NCBI GenBank assembly: GCA_028285035.1
Contig: JANQQF010000185.1
Coordinates: forward strand, 62,001 to 126,000
Reading direction: 5' to 3'
Origin: Phycisphaerae bacterium
Lineage (GTDB): Bacteria > Chloroflexota > Anaerolineae > 4572-78 > J111
DNA length: 64,000 nucleotides
The position numbers and the translations under genes are program-made. Shown piece after piece: positions 26,215 through 34,208 of this stretch. The notes under the pieces are model-generated. The model made no database searches and was not told where the DNA came from. It saw only the letters and a program-made list of their open reading frames with translations. Every line of letters starts with the position of its first letter. Position 1 is the first letter of the stretch.

Positions 26215-26667
26215 TTAAAACCCTCGCCGATAGAGATACAGCCGAAAGATATCACCAATAATCTGAGCCAACACCCCGACAAAGATGAGGGCACTGAACA
26301 TCACCAGCGGGGACTGACCAAAGGCGAAGCTAGCCATCGCAAAAAAAATGCCGACTGAGGAAACAGTGTACGTGACCTTCGTTCCCTTTAGATCAATCAA
26401 CTGATCCCGCTCGTCTTGAATATCTTCAATATCAGGCTCTTCTTTTGTCCTAATTGCCTCAATAATCGCCGAGACAATATGGGTCATAATTGTAGCAAAA
26501 ATTGTCACAATAACCGCCAATAGAATGACAACTCCCCACAGCCGAAAGACATTATTTGGTGTGAAGGTTTCACTCTGGGTCATCTGAAACACTCTTATCA
26601 GAAAAAAAAACAAAATTAAACTAAAGTTTACTAACGTGACGGTAATGTTTTTTTCTTGAAAGGACAT
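26215..26667 (-). CDS. Four-helix membrane protein paired with the XRE regulator
   Basis: A 150-residue membrane protein with helices at about 8-27, 42-65, 100-118 and 121-140, and an acidic cytoplasmic loop (RTKEEPDIEDIQDERDQLID) between helices 2 and 3. Proteins of this shape (DUF2178-like) often precede small XRE regulators, where they may sense the membrane state, but the mechanism is not established. GAGGAAAG precedes the start. It ends 1 nt before the regulator start. Confidence 0.65.
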   Translation of the reverse strand: MSFQEKNITVTLVNFSLILFFFLIRVFQMTQSETFTPNNVFRLWGVVILLAVIVTIFATIMTHIVSAIIEAIRTKEEPDIEDIQDERDQLIDLKGTKVTYTVSSVGIFFAMASFAFGQSPLVMFSALIFVGVLAQIIGDIFRLYLYRRGF

Positions 26668-26764
26668 ACTTTCCTCGTTTTATATGGTCAAGATGACTAA
26701 TAGTATACCAAAGCGAACATATAGTACAATAAAGTTTACATTCTGTCAAGTACTTTTTACACAG

Positions 26765-26812
26765 TACAGTAAAACAAACGGCCATAAATTTATGGCCGTT
26801 TGTTTTACTGTA
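26765..26812. other. Perfect 48-bp palindrome
   Basis: The left arm 26765-26788 (begins TACAGTAAAACAAACGG) and right arm 26789-26812 are exact reverse complements without a loop. The GC-richer centre (ACGGCC..GGCCGT) with A- and T-rich arms could end transcription on both strands; it lies 32 nt after the stop of the minus-strand gene at 26844. The length and perfection exceed usual terminators, and no clear T-tract follows on the minus strand. Cruciform or protein-binding roles are alternatives. Confidence 0.6.
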
Positions 26813-26843
26813 TGATTTTTATTATTAGAGCAACAACAAATCC

Positions 26844-27209
26844 CTACGAATCAGCCTCTACGATCTTGAGCAAGTAATCTTCATCACCGTCATCGGTTAA
26901 TGAAAAAGAGATACTAGACAGGTAAAAGTCCTCATTATCACTCACATCAATGGGCCAGCCCGAAGATTGATTGCCATTCTTAGTAAAGACCCACATAAAA
27001 ATGATGTTGTAGTCGGTCGGGGTCTTGCTTTTTAACACCCCGCCAGCCACCCAAGTGCCATCATCAAACTGAGCCGTTGCCATGACAATTGGACTTCCCG
27101 TATTTATATCATCAGGCACAGGCGTTTGGCCATGCATAAGATTTGACCACGCTTCCTTGCCGCCTTTAGGAATTGTCATCGTTGCTTCATATTTTGGTTG
27201 TGAACTCAT
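26844..27209 (-). CDS. Unknown small soluble protein
   Basis: A 121-residue, acidic, beta-rich protein (ATAQFDDGTWVAGGVLKS, NIIFMWVFTKNGNQSSGWPI) without signal peptide or membrane segment. I do not recognise a family. AAGAGGAAT precedes the ATG. It stands alone, with a 48-bp palindrome after it and helically phased repeats before it, so it may be tightly regulated. Confidence 0.55.
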   Translation of the reverse strand: MSSQPKYEATMTIPKGGKEAWSNLMHGQTPVPDDINTGSPIVMATAQFDDGTWVAGGVLKSKTPTDYNIIFMWVFTKNGNQSSGWPIDVSDNEDFYLSSISFSLTDDGDEDYLLKIVEADS

Positions 27210-27254
27210 TTTTATTCCTCTTGAATTAAATGTATTGCCACTTTACCACCTGAG

Positions 27255-27293
27255 CGTCACATTTGCGTTTAAAAAACGTCACAAAAACGTCAC
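27255..27293. promoter_or_regulatory. Three CGTCAC repeats phased by helical turns
   Basis: CGTCAC occurs at 27255-27260, 27277-27282 and 27288-27293, that is, 22 and 11 bp apart. Direct repeats about one helical turn apart are typical of OmpR/PhoB-family binding sites. They lie 45-85 bp upstream of the unknown gene starting at 27209, a plausible activator position. Confidence 0.4.
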
Positions 27294-27298
27294 ATAAC

Positions 27299-27328
27299 AA
27301 AAAAAGTCGCGAAATTGCGACTTTTTTT
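27299..27328 (-). terminator. Intrinsic terminator of the MDR gene at 27364-28344
   Basis: AAAAAAAGTCGC (27299-27310) and GCGACTTTTTTT (27317-27328) around a 6-nt loop, with A- and T-tracts on both sides. It follows the minus-strand MDR stop by about 35 nt and can work in either direction. Confidence 0.9.
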
Positions 27329-27363
27329 GTTTATTTCTTGTTTTCTTAACGAAGCTGGTATTA

Positions 27364-28344
27364 CTAGTCAGTTACATCTTCCACCACAATAACAACCTTA
27401 CCCCGAGCCCGACTTGTTTCAAGATAACGGATGGCTTCAGCCGTCTCGCTTAAGGGGTAACATCGGTCAATGATGGGAACCACCTTTTCTGTTTCAAGCA
27501 GTTCTTTGATCAACAGCATATCTTCCTTCTTAGCTTGGGCGATGCCCATTGAGCCGATTTGTTGCTCACCACGCCTTGACACCCAGGTCCCCTTCAGCAT
27601 TAGCCCAAACATATGAGGCAGGGTGGTAAATCCAGCCACGACACATCGCCCTTGTGGCTTCAAAGCCTGCTGATATTCTGATACGGAGCGATTCCCCACA
27701 GCATCATAAATCAGGTCATACTGCTGGCCGTTGTTGGTGAAATCTTCCTGGGTGTAATCAATCACCTCATCCGCTCCGATAGAGCGGACCATCTCGACAT
27801 TCCGGGTACTACATACACCGGTGACGTGAGCCTTAAACGATTTTGCAAGTTGTACTGCAAATGTCCCAGCACCCCCCGACGCCCCATTAATCAAGACCTT
27901 TTCCCCAGCCTGAATCTTGCCCGTATCACGCAACCCTTGCAATGCGGTCAGACCTACAACAGGCATTGCTGCGGCCTCTTTGAATGATAAATTAGTTGGT
28001 TTGGGAACCAAAAGGTGCTCTGGAGCAGCCACATACTCGGCAAAACCGCCCAAGGATATCTCGCCAAGCACCTCATCGCTCGGTTGAAATTCGGTGACAT
28101 TTGCCCCAATGGCTTCAACCGTCCCCGCAATGTCAGCCCCAAGCCTCGGGTCTTTAGGCTTAAAAAATCCCTCCGATAACCGAACCAGGAAGGGTTCCCC
28201 TCGCATCCGATGCCAGTCCAGCGGGTTGGCCGCCGCTGCGTGAATTTTTACAAGCACTTCATTATCCTTAGGCTTTGGCTTTTCCACCGCTTTGAGTTGT
28301 AACACATCGGGTGAGCCGTATGTTGGGTATAAAATGGCTTTCAT
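27364..28344 (-). CDS. Zinc-less MDR oxidoreductase, quinone-reductase-like (copy 3 of 4)
   Basis: A 326-residue MDR protein. GroES-like domain (MKAILYPTYGSPDVLQLKAV), a Rossmann site VLINGASGGAGTFAVQLAK near 152-170 and GADEVIDYTQEDF. This copy keeps a His-Arg pair (DWHRMRGEPF) in the N-terminal domain that the others lack, as in typical NADPH:quinone reductase-like members. Last gene of a minus-strand set with DUF4386 and MDR copy 4; it ends before a strong terminator. Confidence 0.88.
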   Translation of the reverse strand: MKAILYPTYGSPDVLQLKAVEKPKPKDNEVLVKIHAAAANPLDWHRMRGEPFLVRLSEGFFKPKDPRLGADIAGTVEAIGANVTEFQPSDEVLGEISLGGFAEYVAAPEHLLVPKPTNLSFKEAAAMPVVGLTALQGLRDTGKIQAGEKVLINGASGGAGTFAVQLAKSFKAHVTGVCSTRNVEMVRSIGADEVIDYTQEDFTNNGQQYDLIYDAVGNRSVSEYQQALKPQGRCVVAGFTTLPHMFGLMLKGTWVSRRGEQQIGSMGIAQAKKEDMLLIKELLETEKVVPIIDRCYPLSETAEAIRYLETSRARGKVVIVVEDVTD

Positions 28345-28442
28345 AAGTTCTCTCCTTGCATACTACAAGATGATAATATAGGCTTGATGATTGGTAATAC
28401 GTATCTCACAGAAAATGGTTGCGACACGGCTGTTTCATAAGC

Positions 28443-29216
28443 TCAAACAGAGGCAGGTTGCCTTAAAATAGCGCCATTCACTGCTTCTCGTCGAGCAGAA
28501 GCCTGATTACGCCCTTCCCATCGTTCGACATCAACACCCTTCCACAAGAGCCATATGGTAAATGCTAACTCACCAGGAATGGCCAACACCACCACAACAG
28601 TGGCCAGCAACTCATCATATTGGGGAGAGAGAAGATGTCCGTAACTTTGGGCCAAATACCCCAAAGAGGCCAGAGTAAGCAAGATACCTAATGTTTTGGG
28701 CCAGAAGCCTGATTGATAGATAAGATACCCGAGCAATAAGAGGTGAAAACCAAAGATCAAGCCCCAGATGATGATCACAAAGGCGTTTATATCCATAAAC
28801 AGGAGGACAAGCGCGTTCAATTGATCGGTCTCGAATGAGGCGAGGTAGCTTGTTCCACCCAGCAATAACAAGGCAGGGACAGCTGTCAATAAATTGGCTG
28901 CCTGAAGTCCGGCCTGGGCAAACCGGGCCAACGCTGAGGCCAAGGCAAGCGGCTTGCTCACGGGTCTCAGCAGCACATAGAGAATGGCACTCACCACAAT
29001 CTCAATCAAAATAATGGCTGTTTCGGCCACCATCCCGATACGGAACATCGTCTCTGAAGCCATCAGGCTATCGATTGTTGCAGCGGGGTCACCAGGCACG
29101 ACGACACTAGTTCTCCCCATAAAAAATGCCAAGGGGCCCAAGAAAAAGATAGCCAAATATAGAACTCCAGCCACTCTGGCATAAGCGCGTGGCGAGGCCA
29201 CCTTATGGTTTTTCAT
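28443..29216 (-). CDS. DUF4386 membrane protein
   Basis: A 257-residue membrane protein with six predicted helices. The start ARVAGVLYLAIFFLGPLAFF, the central ETAIILIEIVVSAILYVLLRPV, and the loop with LGYLIYQSGFWPKTLGILL are characteristic of DUF4386. Function unknown. Copies of such genes commonly sit next to quinone-reductase-like genes in related genomes, as here between MDR copies 3 and 4. AAGGAGCAAT lies before the ATG. Confidence 0.8.
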   Translation of the reverse strand: MKNHKVASPRAYARVAGVLYLAIFFLGPLAFFMGRTSVVVPGDPAATIDSLMASETMFRIGMVAETAIILIEIVVSAILYVLLRPVSKPLALASALARFAQAGLQAANLLTAVPALLLLGGTSYLASFETDQLNALVLLFMDINAFVIIIWGLIFGFHLLLLGYLIYQSGFWPKTLGILLTLASLGYLAQSYGHLLSPQYDELLATVVVVLAIPGELAFTIWLLWKGVDVERWEGRNQASARREAVNGAILRQPASV

Positions 29217-29294
29217 TTCAATTGCTCCTTTTTAGTCTTTGGTTATGGCCCTGACGTCTAGCATCAGGGCCATTAACACGCCTGTTTTTTGTAT

Positions 29295-30260
29295 CTACGC
29301 AACAGTCACGACGACATTACCACGTTTATGACCCTGATCGACATAACTATGCGCTTCCACAATTTGCTCTAAGGAGTAGCTCTGATCAATCACGGCCTTG
29401 AGAACGCCTTTCTCAAAAAGCTCCCGCATCAAGGTAAGGTCTTTAACTTGTTCATTGGCAGGTCGTAACCCGGCAAAGACAATTTTGGCCTTCTTGTTGC
29501 CAAATTTCGAGGTCCACAACATTTGGAGCAAAAGAGGCAGACTTATAACAGGGGTGAGATAAAGACCACCTAGTTTTAATGATCCTTTGGCCTTGGCAAA
29601 CGAACTTTTGCCAACCACGTCAAAAATGATGTCATAGCTTTCGCGAGTACGAGTAAAATCTTCTTTTTTGTAATCAATGACTTGGTCAGCTCCCAGTGAT
29701 TTTACCAACTCTACATTTCGGGTGCTACAGACCCCAGTCACCTCGGCCCCAAAATGTTTGGCTAATTGAACCGCCACGGTACCAATCGCCCCAGAGGCAC
29801 CGTTGATCAGAATTTTTTGGCCGCGTTGAAGATTGGCCCCCTCTTGCAGAAAGGGAAGTGCCGTAATATCACAAAAAGCGGCGGCTTCTTCATAGCTCAT
29901 ATTGTCTGGCTTTTTGATCAGAACCGCTTCCTCTGGCAAACAGAGGTACTCGGCATAGGCTCCAAACTCGGCGGTTGCGGCCAAAATTTTATCGCCAACC
30001 TTAAAGCGTTTGACATCCTTTCCCACGGCTTCGATTTCCCCCGCCAACTCGCTACCAAGCGTGGTGACCTTAGGGCGCATCAATCCTGTAAACAATCGAG
30101 CCGCAATCTGGCGGCCGCTACGGAAGATGGAGTCCACGGCGGTGACGGTGGTCGCGTGAATTTTGATCAAAACTTCATTATCCTTGGGTGTCGGCTTTTC
30201 GACCTCTGTCAATTGAAGTACATCGGGTGAGCCGTATTCTTTATAAATTGCAGTTTTCAT
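29295..30260 (-). CDS. Zinc-less MDR oxidoreductase, quinone-reductase-like (copy 4 of 4)
   Basis: A 321-residue MDR protein closest by eye to copy 1. Start MKTAIYKEYGSPDVLQLTEV, Rossmann site ILINGASGAIGTVAVQLAK near 149-167, GADQVIDYKKEDF, and the same C-terminal block (LEQIVEAHSYVDQGHKRGNV) as copy 1 (LDEIVEAYGYVDKGHKTGDV). Lies 34 nt after the NmrA-like gene and upstream of DUF4386. Substrate unknown. Confidence 0.88.
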   Translation of the reverse strand: MKTAIYKEYGSPDVLQLTEVEKPTPKDNEVLIKIHATTVTAVDSIFRSGRQIAARLFTGLMRPKVTTLGSELAGEIEAVGKDVKRFKVGDKILAATAEFGAYAEYLCLPEEAVLIKKPDNMSYEEAAAFCDITALPFLQEGANLQRGQKILINGASGAIGTVAVQLAKHFGAEVTGVCSTRNVELVKSLGADQVIDYKKEDFTRTRESYDIIFDVVGKSSFAKAKGSLKLGGLYLTPVISLPLLLQMLWTSKFGNKKAKIVFAGLRPANEQVKDLTLMRELFEKGVLKAVIDQSYSLEQIVEAHSYVDQGHKRGNVVVTVA

Positions 30261-30294
30261 TTTTCATCTCCTTTAATTTCTAATAAATATTGTT

Positions 30295-31035
30295 TCAATT
30301 TTCCTTGTTGTATATGACCGGCATTTGCCCTTTCCATTGCTGCCAAAGAGCATCGTTGGTAATCAACTCAGCCATAAAGTGCCCCACGTTGATGCGACTG
30401 GTTTTGCCGGCGTCAAATAGTGGGTCACGGGTGGGCGAGGGATGCACATCGTATGTCGTGACCTCATCTAAATCGACCAGTCCATCAGGGCGGACAACCA
30501 CCCACTCGATGAGGCGATCGTTCTGACCAATCGTGCTGCGCAAATGCTCTGCAGCTTGCTCATTATCCACGTGCGGCGGCAAGAGCAGCCGTAATAACCT
30601 AATCACAGTTTTATGGGTTATCGTAACCGGATCATCGCAATCGGGATTGTGATTGCCTGTGGTGTTCATCAACACAAACTTTGTTCGCCCAAATTTAGTT
30701 TGCCCATCAGATTGATTGACTTTGATAGCCTGACACAACCGCCGGGTAGCATCGGTGACGAGTTTACGTGGCTGACCATAAATCCCTTTCAATGAAACGT
30801 TGTGCCCCAAACAAGAGGCCACCGCCTCACACCCGTTGACATGCTGGACCATTTCGTCATCACTCAGATCCAACAGGCTAGCCCGAACAACTGATAGGTT
30901 GGGGTGATTTCGAATGGCCTCCGGCAACTTATCCGGCGAGCGAACAATGACCTTGACCGCCTGGCCCTGCTCAAGCAATTGTTTAACCAGCAACCGGCCC
31001 GTTGCCCCTGTAGCTCCAACGATAAGTGTTGTCAT
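30295..31035 (-). CDS. NmrA/atypical SDR-like NAD(P)-binding protein
   Basis: A 246-residue protein with one Rossmann fold beginning VGATGATGRLLVKQLLEQG at 6-24, the glycine pattern of atypical SDRs and NmrA-like proteins. These act as epimerases, flavin reductases or redox sensors. No YxxxK pair is obvious, so a binding or sensing role is possible. It lies between the small conserved gene at 31058 and MDR copy 4 with gaps of 22 and 34 nt, so all are probably one operon. Confidence 0.82.
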   Translation of the reverse strand: MTTLIVGATGATGRLLVKQLLEQGQAVKVIVRSPDKLPEAIRNHPNLSVVRASLLDLSDDEMVQHVNGCEAVASCLGHNVSLKGIYGQPRKLVTDATRRLCQAIKVNQSDGQTKFGRTKFVLMNTTGNHNPDCDDPVTITHKTVIRLLRLLLPPHVDNEQAAEHLRSTIGQNDRLIEWVVVRPDGLVDLDEVTTYDVHPSPTRDPLFDAGKTSRINVGHFMAELITNDALWQQWKGQMPVIYNKEN

Positions 31036-31057
31036 CTATTATCTCTCCTCTTTGTTA

Positions 31058-31303
31058 TCAATTGACCTTGACGCAATTGACTGAAACCAATGGCAGTCCC
31101 ACATCACGTACTTTTCGAAGCACCCCGTATAAGGCAGCTTGATCAGCCAATTCGCCGGTCAAAAGCGTACATCCATTGTCGCCCAAGGTGATGGTCAGCC
31201 CTTCCAACCACGCCGTCCATTGTCCATCAAGATGACCTTCTAGTTTGATTTGACAGAAAATGTTTTCATTGGAGGGGAACACTGCATTACTCTGGTTTGT
31301 CAT
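31058..31303 (-). CDS. Small conserved protein, GHLDxxW family (copy 1 of 2)
   Basis: An 81-residue protein with a family-like core: IKLEGHLDGQWTAWLEGLTI, an acidic turn (GDNGCT), LLTGELADQAALYGVLRKV and GLPLVSV. The paralogue at 40027-40257 shares GHLDxQW, the W/F-x-x-LTIxL strand, DQAAL and the final LxSV. Function unknown. It is the first gene of the operon with the NmrA-like, MDR and DUF4386 genes. A 96-nt element shared with the alpha/beta-hydrolase operon lies just upstream. Confidence 0.7.
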   Translation of the reverse strand: MTNQSNAVFPSNENIFCQIKLEGHLDGQWTAWLEGLTITLGDNGCTLLTGELADQAALYGVLRKVRDVGLPLVSVNCVKVN

Positions 31304-31330
31304 TTGATTACACCTATTAGGTCACATTTA

Positions 31331-31426
31331 TAAATCTAAAATCGTAATTCATAAATCAATGGTAGTACTATATCAATAAACAGGTATTGCTGTATAGATA
31401 CTAAAGTATTGTTTGAGGTATTGGTG
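31331..31426. repeat. 96-nt upstream element, copy A
   Basis: This stretch matches 39100-39195 over nearly its full length by hand alignment, beginning TAAATCTAAAATCGTAATTC and including CTATATCAA.AAACAGGTA and AGATACTAAAGTAT. Each copy lies on the same side of, and shortly before, a minus-strand gene start (31303 here). ATACTAAAGTAT is an inverted repeat and ATATAG-like sequence could be a -10 box, so a shared promoter/operator is plausible; a dispersed repeat is the alternative. Confidence 0.6.
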
Positions 31427-31738
31427 TGGGGGGCGAAATATCAAGAATATTTATCTCACGCTTGATTTTGACAAAACATCGTTGGGTCGAATCCAACGGC
31501 GCTTTTACTTTTGAGGAATTAGAGGGACGTAGTAAAATTTTAAGATGATCCTGACCTATGGGAATAATGTTGGATGGTGCAAAATAAAATTGGAATATTT
31601 AGAATGATTTTTCAAGAGGTTACATTGGTATGGGGTAAATCCCCTGAAAAATTCTGCTATTACACAAAACGTGGGACATACCCACATTCTTGGGAATAAA
31701 TAGTTAGGCTACTTCGCAACATAGCAAAGCATTTTCGA
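31427..31738. other. Non-coding AT-rich region with small hairpins
   Basis: No gene is seen. It contains CGTTGG/CCAACG (31480-31498), GGGG/CCCC (31632-31644) and GTGGG/CCCAC (31671-31685) hairpins. The last two lie within 110 nt of the next plus-strand frame and may be leader structure. Confidence 0.35.
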
Positions 31739-32449
31739 TTGTTAAACGTACAAACTTTCAGATCAAATATTCTTATTTACACAATTTGTGTAATCGTTCT
31801 CTTGGTCATCTTCATTGCATTAGAGTACCCTTTTACGGGGCCAACAGGATGGTGGCGAGACGTGCTCATTTCTATATTCTCGATTTGGCTATTACATCGA
31901 AGCCGGATTAAGGAGATGAGCTATCTTGGTTTCTCTCTAATTGTTCTAGGAAGTTTGTTGCCGTGGTGGTGTGCAGGGGATGTTATTGTAAACTGCGCGT
32001 TTGGGGTTGACTCGTACAATGTATACCTTATACGCTTTTGGCCAACCATTGGCTTCTTTACTGGCCACATCTCATTGGGTAATATCGGCCTTATTGCTAT
32101 TTTGTTGGCAACATTGATAATCTACAATATTCTCAGTGATCGAATTCCTAAATTGTTTCGTAAAATGGGAAGTATCATACCAAGCCTACTACTTGCAGTA
32201 TTTGCATTGTATCAGTTGGCGAGCCACTTTAGTATGCGTATTTCATACCTACGAGTAACGTCTGACCTTTATTTGGAGGATGGTTTGGTACTAGTTACTT
32301 ATGGATCGTTATTACTGATTACAGCATCACTACAAAGTGTGGGGATTGAACACATATCAGGTGCATTTTTACGGATAGCAGTGTTTATGATAGGGATTAT
32401 GCCGTTCACACATATGCTAGAGCGTTTTTACCACCTATACTTAAGATGA
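31739..32449 (+). CDS. Unknown seven-helix membrane protein, TTG start
   Basis: A 236-residue polytopic protein with seven or so hydrophobic segments (ILIYTICVIVLLVIFIAL, ISLGNIGLIAILLATLIIY, IPSLLLAVFALYQLA, LVTYGSLLLITASL). It is the only plus-strand gene in the 20-40 kb block and looks AT-richer than its neighbours. No ATG lies near the N-terminus; TTG 31739 is the earliest start after a stop at 31697, and no ribosome binding site is visible. It may be a horizontally acquired orphan or have a lost start. Confidence 0.55.
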   Translation: MLNVQTFRSNILIYTICVIVLLVIFIALEYPFTGPTGWWRDVLISIFSIWLLHRSRIKEMSYLGFSLIVLGSLLPWWCAGDVIVNCAFGVDSYNVYLIRFWPTIGFFTGHISLGNIGLIAILLATLIIYNILSDRIPKLFRKMGSIIPSLLLAVFALYQLASHFSMRISYLRVTSDLYLEDGLVLVTYGSLLLITASLQSVGIEHISGAFLRIAVFMIGIMPFTHMLERFYHLYLR

Positions 32450-32635
32450 AGGAGGGGTTCTTGAGTATCCAGCATTTAATGTCAATGCCATATTCATAAT
32501 GAGGCAACTGTACCTATAACGGTCAATGTTAATGTAGGCCTCCCTGCCTATACAGGAACAGATTAGGAGCCTATGTTACAAGTTGTTTTCATAAGAGCAA
32601 AATAGAAACGAAGTTTCGATTACGAATGAGGAAAA

Positions 32636-32669
32636 TTAGGAGTCTGAAAGTGCACTTTCAGACTCCTAA
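32636..32669. other. Perfect 34-bp palindrome
   Basis: TTAGGAGTCTGAAAGTG (32636-32652) is followed directly by its exact reverse complement. It lies between the converging genes ending at 32449 (+) and 32729 (-). No T-tract follows, so termination is uncertain; the GAGTCT core also resembles the AGACTCA arms of the inverted repeat upstream of the Rrf2 gene. Confidence 0.5.
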
Positions 32670-32728
32670 GCGATTCGCGTACCTTTGAGGCCTATTTTTA
32701 CCCAAAGCAGCTAAGAAACTATACTCAA

Positions 32729-33628
32729 TTATTGAAATTCAGTCTCGATTAAATCTTTGTTCACCGCGACCGCAGCCTTACTCCCCTCACTCGCAGCAAT
32801 AATTAGGTTAGAAGGATGTCCCACAGCCTCGCCAGCTAGGTACACCCCTTGCACCGTCGTTCTCCCTAAGGGGTCAACGATTGTTCCACCAAAATCATGC
32901 TTATCACAGCCAAGACGTGTACTAAAAGGTGATGCTTGAGACAGCGTTGTAACCACAAAACCACCCACCCGATTAATTGGCTCCTGATTAGCAAACTCAA
33001 TGGCCTCCAAATACCCGTCTTGGCCAACTAGCCTAGTGATAGGCGCTTCTACAGTTTTTATCTGCTTTTTGCTCAAGATGGCTCGCTGCTCCTCTGTCAG
33101 GGGGTGATGGCCATTCGTACACAGTACTAAATCGTGACTCCAATTCCAGATCATCTTTGTATAATCGAAGGTCTGCCCCCCTTCAGAGATAACCACAAGC
33201 GGTTTATCCTTGCGTTCCCAGCCATCGCAGTACGGACAACTAAACAGACTTTTGCCATAATAGTTTTCAATACCTGGGACAGCGGGAAAGGTCTCCTTTA
33301 AGCCAGTGGCAAGCAAAACCGTTTTTGCCTGAAAAGTTTCTTGGTCATCGGTAGCAAGGGCAAAAGAGTCGGCTTGGCTCTGCACATCAGTCACTCGCAT
33401 TTGCCGAATTTCCACCGAGGGATACTGACTAATTTCTTGTTGGGCAATCGTTCTAAACGCAGCAGGCTTGATCCCATCTCGGGTTAAAAAGCCGTGTGAC
33501 TCTTGCGTTACTGCATTTCTCGGTCGATTATCATCAAATACAATCACCCTTCTCTTGGCTCTGCCTAAAACAAGGGCTGCATTCAAACCTGCTGGGCCAC
33601 CCCCAATAATCGCACAATCAATCATCAT
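32729..33628 (-). CDS. Thioredoxin-reductase-like NAD(P)/FAD oxidoreductase
   Basis: A 299-residue flavoprotein disulfide reductase. FAD site IIGGGPAGLNAALVLGRA at 7-24, redox-active CPYCDGWE with Cys131 and Cys134, and a C-terminal FAD-contact segment GVYLAGEAVGHPSNLIIAASEG. Spacing fits the low-molecular-weight thioredoxin reductase type; members with CPYCDGxE often act on partners other than thioredoxin or as bacilliredoxin reductases. The Rrf2 regulator gene lies directly upstream on the same strand with a 69-nt gap, which suggests redox control. Confidence 0.88.
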   Translation of the reverse strand: MMIDCAIIGGGPAGLNAALVLGRAKRRVIVFDDNRPRNAVTQESHGFLTRDGIKPAAFRTIAQQEISQYPSVEIRQMRVTDVQSQADSFALATDDQETFQAKTVLLATGLKETFPAVPGIENYYGKSLFSCPYCDGWERKDKPLVVISEGGQTFDYTKMIWNWSHDLVLCTNGHHPLTEEQRAILSKKQIKTVEAPITRLVGQDGYLEAIEFANQEPINRVGGFVVTTLSQASPFSTRLGCDKHDFGGTIVDPLGRTTVQGVYLAGEAVGHPSNLIIAASEGSKAAVAVNKDLIETEFQ

Positions 33629-33697
33629 TTTGTTATCCTTTCCAAATAAAGATATTAAAGATCGTTTATATCCGTAATTATAAGAAAAATATATAGA

Positions 33698-34114
33698 CTA
33701 TTGTCCAAACCATTTAACCCCATCTATCTGGTCAACCAGATCAACCAGCTTTTTTTCTTTTAGATAATTTTCCATCTGCTGTTCTGCCCCAGTCATGACT
33801 TTTTGAATCAAGCAGCCTTCGTGGTTCTCTCCAATACCGCAATCAAACAGCGAAGCTGTTCCTTCGGTGGCTTGAATAACCTCCAGAAAAGAAACATCTG
33901 CTTTATTTCTGACTAACCTATAGCCTCCTTTAATCCCAGGCGTCGATTGAATCATACCCGCCTTTACCAGCTTGGTTAATATTTTAGAGAGATAGGTTGG
34001 GGAAATTTGTTGCAGTTCGGCTAATTTCTGGACCCCAATATTCTCTCCAGATGGCAGCACCATAAAGTACATCATTGTGTGGAGGGCATAATTGGTTGCT
34101 TGTGAATATTTCAT
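33698..34114 (-). CDS. Rrf2-family transcription regulator
   Basis: A 138-residue regulator with an N-terminal winged helix (LAELQQISPTYLSKILTKLV at 31-50, then the wing GIKGGYRLVRN). The sensing loop has two cysteines, Cys92 and Cys101, in DCGIGENHEGC. Iron-sulfur members such as IscR and NsrR have three, so this one either holds a cluster with another ligand or senses by disulfide. A perfect 15-bp inverted repeat lies 18 nt upstream of its ATG and suits autoregulation. The adjacent disulfide reductase gene is a likely target. Confidence 0.88.
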   Translation of the reverse strand: MKYSQATNYALHTMMYFMVLPSGENIGVQKLAELQQISPTYLSKILTKLVKAGMIQSTPGIKGGYRLVRNKADVSFLEVIQATEGTASLFDCGIGENHEGCLIQKVMTGAEQQMENYLKEKKLVDLVDQIDGVKWFGQ

Positions 34115-34131
34115 ACATTCATCTCTATTAC

Positions 34132-34146
34132 AGACTCAATGAGTCT
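34132..34146. promoter_or_regulatory. Candidate Rrf2 operator
   Basis: AGACTCA-A-TGAGTCT, a perfect inverted repeat with one central base, 18 nt upstream of the Rrf2 start on the minus strand. Symmetry and size suit a dimeric Rrf2 site. Confidence 0.55.
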
Positions 34147-34208
34147 ATAATAGCTCATCAGTTAGCCAATGTCAAACTTTTACATACAAAACAGATTGAA
34201 CGTTGCGG

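Noticed and set aside
25995..26667. Toxin-antitoxin pair
   Set aside because: The membrane protein/XRE pair is coupled, but the membrane protein has four helices and an acidic loop typical of regulator-associated membrane proteins, not a known toxin, and the regulator has no antitoxin tail.
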